Below are positions 1 through 9,710 of a DNA stretch of 64,000 bases, piece by piece; the first letter of the stretch is position 1, and every line of letters begins with the position of its first letter. The translations under genes and the position numbers were made by a program. The notes beneath the pieces were generated by a model. That model did not search any database. It was given only the letters and a program-made list of their open reading frames with translations, and was not told where the DNA came from. The DNA is taken from NCBI RefSeq assembly GCF_000715075.1, contig NC_134088.1:1116001-1180000 (forward strand), in the 5' to 3' direction. This DNA is from Nicotiana tabacum. Taxonomy: Eukaryota; Streptophyta; Magnoliopsida; Solanales; Solanaceae.

Positions 1-479
1 CATGGGAAAAACACTATGATGAATGTCTTGTGTTTGTTGAACACGATGATGAATGCTGAAAACTTCATAACTTTTTCTCAACACTCGTCTCTTTGTGGCC
101 GACTTTTGTTCGATATTTGTATCTGTTTTTCTACACATATCTGTGTATAATATGTAGTCCCCCAGGTGTTGGAGCGATTAAGTATGAAGCCTTGAGTACT
201 TGTTTATTTCTTTCAATTTGGTCCTTTTCCTAAAACAAGAAAATATACGGGACTCGGAGGTGCGATTATAGATGAAGACTGCCTAACTCGTGTGTATTTC
301 CATCAGATTAATTGTAACCCTGGGCTAGGAATTTTACAATACTCCATTTTACCTTGCAGGTCGTGACTCATCATTTGGCACGAGTTAGGGTTTTTGCCTA
401 GCATCTAAAATCGTTAGTAGAACTTTAATAATTCAAAAGAAAAATTTTAACATGGCGATACCTGACTGTGGGTACTTTC
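1..479 (-). other. 3' untranslated tail of the Gypsy element
   Basis: This segment lies downstream of the integrase stop (TGA at 480-482, minus strand). I see no open frame of note and no match to the right-hand LTR, so it is probably the stretch between pol and the polypurine tract or 3' LTR. The 3' LTR itself is not visible. Confidence 0.5.
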
Positions 480-1676
480 TCAGAAGTAATATCTCTTTAA
501 ATGGACGGCATTCCAATGTGAGGGTAAAACTTTGCCGTCCATTGTCTCCAACTCGTATGCTCCTTTTCCCGCAATGTCACGAACTCTGTATGGTCCTTCC
601 CACGTTGGACTTAGCTTTCCTGAATTAGTAGCCTTTGCAGATTGGAACACCTTTTTAAGTACGAAATCCCCAATTTTGAAAAATCTGAGGCGTGCTTTCC
701 TATTATAATATCATTCAATTACTTGCTTTTGTGCTGCCATTCTTACCAATGAAGCTTCTCTTCTTCCTTCAAGCAAATCAAGGTTGACCCGCAGTTTTTC
801 GTCATTAGATTCCTCTGTTTCCTGAACGTACCGTGTGCTCGGTTCACCTATTTCAATCGGAATTAAAGCTTCCGCACCATAAACCATTGAAAATGGTATT
901 TCTCCAGTGCTCATTTTTGTCGTTGTACGATAAGCCCATAGTACTCCAGGTAATATCTCAGGCCAATTACCTTTTGAATCCTATAACCTCTTCTTCAAGT
1001 TATTGATAATGACTTTGTTTGTGGATTCCGCTTGTCCATTACCCACTGGATGGTATGGCGTAGATGTTATCCTTTTAATCTGCCAACTTTGAAGAAATTT
1101 TGTGATTTGAGCTCCTCTGAATTGTGGTCCATTGTCACACACGATCTCCTTTGGTGCTCCAAAGCGGCATATTATATTTCACCATATGAAGTCTTTAACT
1201 TCCTTTTCTCGTACCTGTTTAAATGCTCCTGCTTCTACCCATTTAGTGAAATAATCTGTGAGTACAAGTAGAAACTTTACCTGACCCTTTGCTTGTGGTA
1301 GTGGACCTACGATATTCATTCCCCATTTCATAAAGGGCCACGAGGCTATAATAGGGTGTAATAACTCAGCTGGTCTGTGCATATTATTGTCGTATCTTTG
1401 ACATTTATCACATTTGGACATGAAACTATTGGCCTCTTCTTCCATCTTAGGCCAATAATATCCTGCTCGAATCAATGTTCTTACCAGTGACCTTCCCCCT
1501 GCGTGATTTCCACAATGTCCTTCGTGTACTTCCCTCATCATATATTCTGTTTGAGAGGGTCCGAGATACCTTGCTAGTGGTCCACCGAACATCTTTCGAT
1601 AAAGATTTCCTTGATATAAACAATATCGAGCGGCTTTTTTGCGAAGTGCGTGAGCCTTCCCTTTGTCATTAGGCAC
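480..1676 (-). pseudogene. Gypsy integrase, inactivated
   Basis: The N-terminal zinc-binding part is recognisable (HCGNHAGGRS, then CDKCQRY), followed by the core. The first catalytic aspartate, usually in a GMDIVGPL-type motif, reads GMNIVGPL near 1310-1330, an Asp to Asn change by one G to A step. The second aspartate (CDNGPQF) and the glutamate (GQAESTNK) are present. In-frame stops occur near 1176-1178, near 985 and at 708-710. The C-terminal part (HWNAVHLKRYYF) ends in a normal stop at 480-482. Integrase inserts element DNA into the genome. This copy could not, both because of the stops and because a catalytic residue is lost. Confidence 0.85.
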
Positions 1677-1712
1677 GATTCCGTTCTGTAAAAAAACAAT
1701 AATTTCATTTCT

Positions 1713-2249
1713 TCAATCCCATGTTAAATGATTAAAATTTACCTCATTCTTATCAGGTTCGAGAACGGAATGAAATAAATGTATGACTGAAGCATTTGCG
1801 TCATCTGCTACGTCAGTTGCAGATGCGAGATTAGCTAAAGCATCTGCCTCCACATTCTCATCTCTTGGGATCTGCATTACCTTCCAAGTTTGGAATTGCT
1901 TTATTAGTTCCCGTACCTTTTCGAGATATTCTTGCATTCGAGTTTCCCTGGCTGTATAAGTCCCCAGCATTTGATTGACCACGAGTTGAGAATCACTCTT
2001 GATTATAATTTGTGTTATGCCGAGTTCTCTTGCCAATTCTAAACATGCAATTACAGCCTCGTACTCTGCTTCATTGTTAGTTATAGAATGACATTTTATA
2101 GCTTGCCTAACAGTTTCACCCGTAGGTGGTATGAGAACTATACCCAGACCTGCTCCTTTTACATTAGATGAACCATCAGTGAATAAAACCCAAATCCCCG
2201 GGTTCGCACCATTAAAAACTTGTAATTCTTTTTCTGCTTCTAAATGCAT
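1713..2249 (-). pseudogene. Second (archaeal-type) RNase H domain of the Gypsy polyprotein
   Basis: A 178-residue open segment with the RNase H core: the first Asp in LFTDGSS, the Glu in NNEAEYEA, the Asp in IKSDSQLV and the last Asp in NVEADALANLA. It sits between the RT-linked RNase H and integrase, the dual-RNase H arrangement of Tat elements. It is bounded by a TAG at 2250-2252 and a TGA at 1710-1712 that interrupt the polyprotein frame. The four acidic residues remain, so this domain decayed only through the flanking stops. Confidence 0.85.
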
Positions 2250-2252
2250 CCC

Positions 2253-3701
2253 CTAACTAAAATCAGCCACGAAATCGGCTAATACTTGAGATTTTATAGC
2301 AGTCCTAGGTTGATAAATGATTTCGTATTCACTTAGTTCTATAGCCCATTTTGCTAATCTTCCTGATAGTTTGTGTTTATGCAAAATATTTCGAAGCGGA
2401 AAAGCAGTAACTACAACAATGGGATGGCATTGAAAATAAGGTCTTAATTTTCTAGATGTCATGATCAAAGCTAATGCTAACTTTTCTAGCTGTAGGTATC
2501 GTGTTTCAGCATCTAGTAAGGACTTACTTACATAATAAATAGGAGATTGTTTACCTCGGTCCTCACGGACTAAAACAGCACTTACCGCAACTTCAGACAC
2601 AGCCAGATAGATGAGAAGATTTTCTCCCACCTTTGTTTTTGCCAATAACGGTGGTTTTGACAAATAAGCTTTCAAATTTCTAAGGGCTTGTTGACAATCT
2701 TCATTCCATTCAAAACAATCTAGCTTTTTGAGTGTAGAGAAAAATTTAAAATATTTTTCTGAAGATTTGGAAATAAATCTCCCCAAAGCTGCAATTCTTC
2801 CCGTTAATCTTTGAACTTCCTTTTTATTAGTAAGGATATCAGGGATTTCTTCTATTGCTTTGATTTGAGAAAGATTTACCTCAATACCACGGTTAGAAAC
2901 AAGAAAACCCAAAAACTTACCTGATGAAACTCCAAATGCACATTTTTCTGGGTTGAGTTTCATATTAAATTTTTGCAAAATTTCAAATGTTATAGATAGA
3001 TGAGAAATATGATCATGAGACTGCTGGGTTTTGACGAGCATATCGTCTATATATACCTCCATTGTCTTTCCTAAATGTTCCTGGAACATTTTGGTGACCA
3101 ATCTTTGATAGGTTGCCCCAGCATTTTTGAGACCAAAGGGCATTACTTTATAACAGTAAGTCCCCCTATCTGTGATGAAAGAAGTTTTTTCTTCATCACT
3201 AGGGTCCATTTTAATTTGGTTGTACCCTAAATATGCATCTAAAAAACTTAAAAGTTCATGTCCTGCAGTTGCATCAATTAATTGATTTATATGTGGTAAA
3301 GGAAAAGAATCTTTTGGACAAGCTTTATTAAGATCTGTATAATCTACGCAGACTCGCCACTTACCATTTTTCTTAGGTACAACAACTGTGTTGGCTAACC
3401 AATTAGGGTACTTTACCTCGCGGATTGACCCAATTTTTAATAGCTTTTGGACCTCATCTTGAATCACCTGGTTTTTGAAAGCCCCTTGCTTTCTTTTCTT
3501 TTGCTTTATTGGTGTAAAGGATGGGTCTTCGTTTAATTTGTGAGTCATCACATCCGGTGGTATCCCTGTCATGTCAGCATGTGACCAAGCAAAACAGTTC
3601 ACGTTAGATTTTAGAAATTCAATTAACATACCTCGCATGTTTGAGTTTAAATTAGCTCCAACATAAACTTTCCGTTCAGGCCAATGCTCAAATAATATCA
3701 C
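2253..3701 (-). pseudogene. Gypsy reverse transcriptase plus RNase H segment
   Basis: The longest open stretch of the element (482 residues from its first Met; the frame stays open upstream to the stop near 3831). RT motifs are clear: WRVCVDYTDLNKACPKD, LLSFLDAYLGYNQI, KVMPFGLKNAGATYQR and the catalytic YIDDM. The linked RNase H follows (YYVSKSLLDAETRY, then KLSGRLAKWAIEL), ending at LADFVADFS before a TAG. The enzyme would copy element RNA into DNA in the virus-like particle. The domain looks intact, but the polyprotein around it is interrupted on both sides. Confidence 0.9.
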
Positions 3702-3842
3702 AGCCTCGAGTTCTTCGATGGTTGTTTTGATATTTTCATTTTCATCAGGTTCTTGAATTGTATCGGGTCTCGAGTCTAAATCTGTTTTCTCTTGCTCAGT
3801 TGAGGTTTGATTGCTGGCACCTTCAACTGTTTCCTATAATTG

Positions 3843-4898
3843 CTATTTTTCTTTGTTTACGGTGCTCGTATTTGTTACAGCGTTGATACTCCTGGTTGTT
3901 TGCTGATCCCCTCGAATTTGACAAATCCCCCACGGTGACAGAAATTTAATAACCTGATGTAGAGTTGATGGAACAGCATCCATATCATGGATCCAAGGCC
4001 TCCCCATGATTATATTGTAGGCCATTTCCATATCAACTACCTGAAATTTAGTTTCTTTAACAACACCTGCAGCAAAAGTTGTTAGAATTACATCTCCTTT
4101 TGTTACCACACTTGAATTGTCGAAGCCTGACAAGGTATGCGCCTTGGGTATCATTTTGTCTTCATCTTGCATTTCACGTAATATCCTTAGTAGTATAATA
4201 TTTATGGAACTCCCTGGATCAATCAAAACTCGTTTTACATTAGTATCATGTACAAGTAAATATATTACCAGTGCGTCATTATGTGGAGTTATCACTCCTT
4301 CGGAATCTACATCATCGAATGAAACACTTTCATTTTCTAAAACATGTCGTACCCGTTTCCCGTGTGTAATTGTTACTTTAGAAATCTTGTTGGAAGATGT
4401 GTAGGTTATGCCGTGAATATCTTCTCCCCCACTTATCACATTCACTGTTCTCTTGGGTGAAGGAGGCTTTGGTGGCTCTTGCCTATTTTTCATATAGGTT
4501 TGTTTACCTTTTTCACTAAATAACTCAGCGAGGTACCCTTGCTTCAATAGATGATCCACTTCACTCTGCAAGAATCTACATTCTGAAGTTTTGTGCTCGT
4601 GATCATTGTGGAATTCGCACCAATGATCTGGATTGCATCTATTTGGATTTGACCGCATCTCTTTTGGCCATCGTACATTATCTCCCGTGCTTCTCAAAAC
4701 AGCCACGAGCTCGGAGGTAGTGACGTTAAAGTTATATCTGCCGAACCGTGCCTTTAAACTTCTGTTATCATCTCGTGACTCTTGTTTGTTCCGATCATTT
4801 CTGAATCTTGATGAAGAACCAGAGTCCCTGTTCCTCCATTTTTTATCATATTGCTGGCTATCTTGTTTTGACCGTGAGTCTTTTCCTGCAGGTCCCAT
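3843..4898 (-). pseudogene. Gypsy gag C-terminus and aspartic protease segment
   Basis: This segment starts in the basic linker of Gag, carries the CEFHNDHEHKTSEC Cys/His motif, and continues into a retropepsin-like domain with the active-site motif LIDPGSS and a downstream IMGRPWIH. The protease would cleave the Gag-Pol polyprotein. It is in frame with the RT segment but separated by two close TAG stops (3840-3842 and near 3831). The open frame also continues upstream of the first Met to a TAA at 5064-5066. Confidence 0.8.
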
Positions 4899-5066
4899 AT
4901 ATGGATCGTACCTGTTTTTACCTGATCTTTTTTCGGTTTCTGATCTTTTGGAACCGCCCCTTTCTTCATGATGAAACTTAGGTACGGTATCTTCTTCAAT
5001 TCGCAGCTTCGTACTGTACCTGTTGTAAACATCATTCCACGTGGTTGCAGGGAATTCTTGAAGGCT

Positions 5067-6092
5067 TTATTTGAGTCTTCTCGTGGCTTCCGAACTTTTG
5101 TCATTTAAATTACTTGCAAAAGCTATTGCAGCCCAGTTGTCAGGTACACGGGGTAGAGTCATTCTTTCACACTGGAATCTATCAACAAAGTCTCTGAGCA
5201 ATTCTGAATCCCCTTGTTTGATTTTGAAAATATCTTCCATTCTTTTCTCAACCTTTTGAGCTCCCGAATGTGCTTTAATAAAAGAATCTGCAAGCTCAGC
5301 AAAAGAATTTATAGAATTTTCAGATAAAAGAGAATACCAGGTTAATGCACCCTTGGTGAGTGTTTCTCCAAATTTCTTGACCAGTACTGATTCAATTTCT
5401 TGTTTGGTCAAGTCGTTGCCTTTCACGCCTGTTGTAAATGCAGTCACGTGGTCACGTGGGTCTGTAGTACCATCATATTTCGGGATGTCAGGCATTTTAA
5501 ACTTTTTCGGAATTGGAAGGGGAGCAGCACTTGGCTTCCAAGGTTGTTGTGAGTATTTATCCATGTCTACTCATTTTATTACAGGCGGAACTCCAGGGAT
5601 TTGCTCAATACGCTCATTTTGTTCCTTAATCTGTTTCTACAAGGTTAGTACTAAATTTTGCAAATAGAAATTATCTGAATTACCTGGTCCCCCTTCCTGT
5701 GGTTCACTGGTGGTTCCTCTATTTCCAGAATTAACAAGACCAGAACGAGGATTCTCCAATGTATTATTATTAGGAGTTGGTGTGGGTGGTGCAACAGACA
5801 ATCGATTAACTAGAGCCTGAAGAGCTTTGCCGACCTGTGCATCAATTAGCTTTTGTAAAGCTTCATTTGTACCTCCTTCAAAGTGTTCAAATTGTTCTTG
5901 TTGATCAGCACAGGATTCCGGAGCAGGAGTGCCTTCACGAGATTGACGTGGTGAATCCGGAGGGGAGGGAACCATGTCAATGTTTAGTTGGTCACCTTGA
6001 TTTTGATGGATTTGATTTTCATGGTTTCCCAATATGTTATCACTGTTATTGTTGTTGTTGTTTGACATGTTGATAAAAGACGAATAAAACAT
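5067..6092 (-). pseudogene. Gypsy gag, N-terminal and capsid-like part
   Basis: Two open pieces in the same frame: 5637-6092, a low-complexity Asn- and Pro-rich N-terminus, and 5067-5564, a typical plant Gypsy gag domain (KYDGTTDPRDHVTAF, then TWYSLL and FVDRFQCER). They are separated by TAG at 5634-5636 and TGA near 5574. Gag would form the particle shell. The first ATG of the frame is near 6092 and a second, MSNNNNNN, is about eight codons later. Either could be the old start. Confidence 0.75.
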
Positions 6093-6120
6093 AGCTTCAA
6101 AGAAAAGATTATCAGTTTTC

Positions 6121-6136
6121 CGGTAACAGAACCAAT
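6121..6136 (-). other. Probable primer-binding site of the Gypsy element
   Basis: On the minus strand TTGGTTCTGTTACCGG directly follows the LTR end (GGTTAAACA). Position and a TGG start fit a tRNA primer site. I do not assign the tRNA because it is not the usual initiator-Met sequence. Confidence 0.5.
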
Positions 6137-6137
6137 T

Positions 6138-6708
6138 TGTTTAACCAAAAAGATTATTCTTTGGTCAAAGATAAAGATAAATAGAAATTCGGGCTACTGA
6201 TAATCAAGAGACGAAAAAGAAATAATAGACTTTTTGAGAATCACAAATAAGCAGTAGATAAGTTTGTATTTTAATGTAATGTTGATGGTATCCTCTGTCT
6301 TTACAAATGACCTGGCCTCCTCCTTTTATAGTTGATCCTAAATAAATGAGTAATACCTTAGCCTTAATGAGACAATTATGAGCAATAAATGACATTAAAT
6401 AAGACGTTACACAATTATTCCTATTTAATACCAATTCTCTAACGTATGGGTATTTAATATTGAATTTGGACTCCTTTTTGTCATCATATCCATGTCTTCA
6501 ATGCCTTCTGATCTCTTAGCTTTAAATGGCCTAAATAGGTACGAAGCTTGTATTATTCGAATTGCCTCTCGTGCCTATTCAGCTTTCCTTTCCCCGTATC
6601 TGTTGTCACTCGTGCCTCTTAACTGATCATCATGCTTTGACCATTTGACCAGTCCTCGTGTCATGCCACGTCACCTTCAATGTAAATTCAGTTTTTTCCC
6701 AATACACA
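6138..6708 (-). repeat. 5' LTR of the Gypsy element
   Basis: On the minus strand it starts TGTGTATTGGG (right end, 6706-6708) and ends AAACA at 6138, next to the primer site. A TATA-like CTATAAAAGG reads on the minus strand near 6330-6340, a plausible promoter for the element RNA. The right edge is judged only from the TG start and could be off by a few bases, because there is no second LTR in the window to align. Confidence 0.6.
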
Positions 6709-7684
6709 TTCAAACTAGAGCAACAATTTCACAAGTTCAGTTAACTCTATTCCAATAGAGAGACTAAGAGTTTGGATTAAAAGAGAGTCTGGATTTTTAT
6801 TGATTTTTGGAAGAATTGGCTTTAATTTTATTTCTTTTAGAATGATTCGACGTGATGATAGATTTAGCTGAAAGGGTTTTGTGTTTGTTTAATTGGGCAT
6901 GAAGTACAAGAAAGATTTTTTCCATACCAAGAAGACGCTTAGAACTTATGGTTTAAACGTGTCATGACATTTTTATGATTATAAAAGCATGTCATCAAAA
7001 GTAAAATGAAAAATTTAACGATTTTTAAATATCGAAAGATGTCATTCTTTTGGAATGGACTAAAAAAGAGAGAGCCTCACATAAAATGAAACGAAAAAAT
7101 TATTCATATAACCCTAGAACATGCATAGAGGTTTTCAAATGGATGAAGCTAAACAAAGTACAACTAATTGAGTATTTTTGTTTGCTATCCAGGGCTATCC
7201 AACATTTCTTGTCTCAGCTAAAATCACATTAAAAATTTAAAAAGTGAGTACCCAACAAAACAAGTCACACCATCTATTTGTAACACTACAATACTAGGTC
7301 CAACATAAAAAATACAAACAAGCTAATTTGACTTAGCTATAAATCCTATAATGACTTTAGAAGTAATAAAAGTGGTCTAATGGAGCAACTCTAAGAGTTT
7401 AAATGAAAGGGAGATAATAACCACTCAGCCAACACGACCAATGCGAGGCACACCAAAAATATCAACTTGTACACTCTACTTAGGAAGGTCCTCGTCTGTG
7501 TCCACTGCTATCTCAATGAATAAATTAACATTAATCTACCAGCCATTTTAATGTAGGACAAGTCAGAAAACATGTTAGCATAACATTTAGAAAATATCAT
7601 AAACATGTCCTTTTCAATAATAGAAAATGTAAATTGGTCTCATAATTAATACATCCTATAAATGGCATTCAAATAACAATTTCA
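6709..7684. other. Intergenic, no recognised feature
   Basis: AT-rich sequence without a supportable gene. Short open frames here (for example 7050-7232) have no recognisable motif. Confidence 0.5.
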
Positions 7685-7692
7685 GTAACAGG

Positions 7693-7868
7693 CAGTGGCG
7701 GAGGTAGAGTGTTGGGACCAGGTTCGGCTGAACCCAGTAACTTTGATTTGAATCGTGTATTTTGTCTTAAAAATCATTAAATATATATAAATGATTAATT
7801 TAGAACCCAGTAACTTTTAACGATTAGAATCCCGAACCCATAAGCTCGAAATCCTGACTCCGCCTCTG
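7693..7868. mobile_element. hAT-type MITE (176 bp) with 8-bp target duplication
   Basis: The ends are CAGTGGCGGAG and CTCCGCCTCTG, near-perfect inverted repeats. The flanks 7685-7692 and 7869-7876 are both GTAACAGG, an exact 8-bp target duplication as made by hAT transposases. It has no coding capacity. Confidence 0.9.
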
Positions 7869-8103
7869 GTAACAGGTGGGCATCATATCATATTAGCCCC
7901 AGTATAAGTATAAGATCTGTAAATCATTGTGTCACAAACAAATACATATATTTTGAAGTCTGAAATCATTGTCCTATTTTTCTCTGTAGCAGTAAAATTT
8001 TGGTAGGTGTTTGTGAAAAATTATGGTGGTTGGCTGACAAAGATGGATAGTGAATGTTGTCCATTTTAATTTATGTTTTGGTTTGTTTTGGGGTAGCCTG
8101 TGG

Positions 8104-8527
8104 TAAAGGCGGAGCTAGAAATTGAAACTTATAAGTGTGAAATTAATAATTTTAAATTATTAAATTTTAAATTAATAATTTATACATACTAAATAAATTT
8201 TTTAAAGATAAGTACTCCCTCCGGTCCATAATTAATAATTTTTTTTACCTTTTTATTAAGTGACTTTTTATATAACAAGAAGGAATTAACTTTGTTTTTT
8301 CAAGATCTACCCTTATTTACATATTCCAATGTATCAAGTTAACAATATGCAAATTTTAATTATGGGTAATTTTGTCAAAATACCTATTTTTTTAGGAGTT
8401 ACTATTTTATTAAAGGATATGCCAAAGGTCAAAAGGTCATTTATTATGGATCGAAGGGAGTATGAAATTTGAATCAAAGCTACTGAATTCGACTAAGTCT
8501 GTATCTTATATACTAGCTCCGCCCCAG
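8104..8527. mobile_element. Older hAT-type MITE hosting a nested Stowaway MITE
   Basis: The inverted ends GGCGGAGCTAG (8108) and CTAGCTCCGCC (8514-8524) delimit it. The outermost bases TAA and CAG are inferred from related copies. The candidate 8-bp flanks GCCTGTGG and ACACGTGG agree at only five positions, so this is an old insertion or the ends are off by a few bases. Confidence 0.55.
8215..8460. mobile_element. Stowaway-like (Tc1/mariner) MITE, 246 bp
   Basis: It starts CTCCCTCCGGTCCATAAT and ends ATTATGGATCGAAGGGAG, the classic Stowaway inverted ends, and is flanked by TA on both sides (8213-8214, 8461-8462). It lies inside the hAT-type MITE. Confidence 0.85.
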
Positions 8528-8650
8528 ACACGTGGTATGAAGTAGAAGGTGTAGTAAATGAGACAAAGATGGGTAGTGAATGCTGGTACTGAATGCTATT
8601 ATGGTGCAATTCCAACCTTGTAATTTGGTCACTTGTGTTAATGCTGTGTC

Positions 8651-8823
8651 GGTTTGTTTCAACATTGTTGTTGTTGTTGAAAACAGTTTCTCCACCTCTT
8701 CAGGTAAGGGTAAGGTCTCCGTACACATAATTTTCCTAGACTCTATCTATGAGATTATACTGAATTTATTATTGTTGTTGTTGGTTTGTTTCAACATTGT
8801 AATTTGGTCACTTGTGTTAATGC
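8651..8823 (+). repeat. Degenerate TS-like SINE remnant with duplicated flanks
   Basis: The body carries the TS-like signature GGTAAGGGTAAGGTCTCCGTAC, ATTATACTG and then TTG repeats. The 17-bp string GGTTTGTTTCAACATTG occurs on both sides, and a further stretch, AATTTGGTCACTTGTGTTAA, occurs before the left copy and again after the right copy. Confidence 0.55.
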
Positions 8824-8829
8824 TTGTAA

Positions 8830-9600
8830 ATAATTTTTCTATTACGGAAAAAGAAAGATAACATATTCTTAGCCAAGAATATAGTGAGATGGAAGAAATC
8901 TGTCCCCTTTTTGGGTTCGACCCCTAGGAACAAAGTCCAAACAAGGATTAGCTTCTTACTTCTCGAGCAATAGTTCCACGATCCCGACCATCAACCGAAG
9001 GATGTTTTCTTCTCTGCCCTCTCCTCTTCAAAGGCCAAGGGGGCTTTGGTAGCTTTTCGCCAATGGATTACTTAGCAGACTTAGGTTGATGCGTGATAAG
9101 CCATTTTTCCCTATTTTCATGGAGATTCCTGGATCGGAACCCTTAAGTGTATCGTACACGATCCGAATTTGAATTCATCGGGCTAGCAAATTTTGAATAC
9201 AAGATAGTTAAGAGAGAAATAACTTAAAGAGAGCTCTGAAATTTTTCTATTTTCTTTTAGTGTTTTTTTTTTGGAAAATTCCCCAGGAAACCCTCAGGCG
9301 TCACGCTTTAGGTGTGCACTGGGTAATCTACTCAGTGCACAATAACTTGTAAATCACATAGGAGATGTAAATTACATTAGGTAAACCCAATGCGACAAGC
9401 TCTGATTGAAAAGACTATTTGTGAGAGAAATCGATCCCCGATCTCCCATGTGGGAAGCCACTCGTCCAACTAATTTGTGAAAAAAATAGGAGAGAGAAAG
9501 ATAGAAAAGGATAGTAAGACAAAATTGCAACCATTAAAGAAACGATAAGGACTCCGGTCTTAAAGCATCTTTTATAGTATTAATTACAGAAGTTACTAGC
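8830..9600. other. Region upstream of the glycosyltransferase, nothing recognised
   Basis: No gene or known repeat recognised. A tRNA-like or organellar origin was considered for 8900-9150, but I see nothing to support it. Confidence 0.4.
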
Positions 9601-9611
9601 CTATGATTATT

Positions 9612-9617
9612 CCACGT
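9612..9617. promoter_or_regulatory. G-box CACGTG upstream of the glycosyltransferase
   Basis: A perfect CACGTG lies about 95 bp before the start codon at 9711. Such sites bind bHLH and bZIP factors, and flavonoid genes are often under MYB-bHLH control. It may fall in the 5' untranslated region. Function is inferred. Confidence 0.35.
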
Positions 9618-9710
9618 GTTATTACCTATATAACTAAACAAACAAGAAAAAACATAACCTACATCCAAATCTTGACTCACTCCATATTTTCATTATTTCT
9701 CCAAAAAATA

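Larger units (their letters stand above)
1..6708 (-). mobile_element. Ty3/Gypsy LTR retrotransposon, Tat-type, degraded, 3' LTR outside window
   Basis: Read on the minus strand the order is 5' LTR (6138-6708), primer site, gag, aspartic protease, reverse transcriptase with its own RNase H, a second RNase H, and integrase. The second RNase H between RT and integrase is the hallmark of the Tat branch of plant Gypsy elements (established knowledge). All coding segments lie in one frame from 6092 down to 480, broken by about ten stop codons and no frameshift that I could find. The left end runs out of the window with no copy of the right LTR, so the 3' LTR must lie to the left. The element can no longer make its proteins. 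Confidence 0.9.

Noticed and set aside
4117..5667. Plus-strand open frames over the Gypsy element
   Set aside because: They are shadows of the minus-strand gag and protease.
9603..9710. Upstream in-frame ATG of the UGT gene
   Set aside because: It would add 36 residues not seen in this family. The ATG at 9711 fits the family start.
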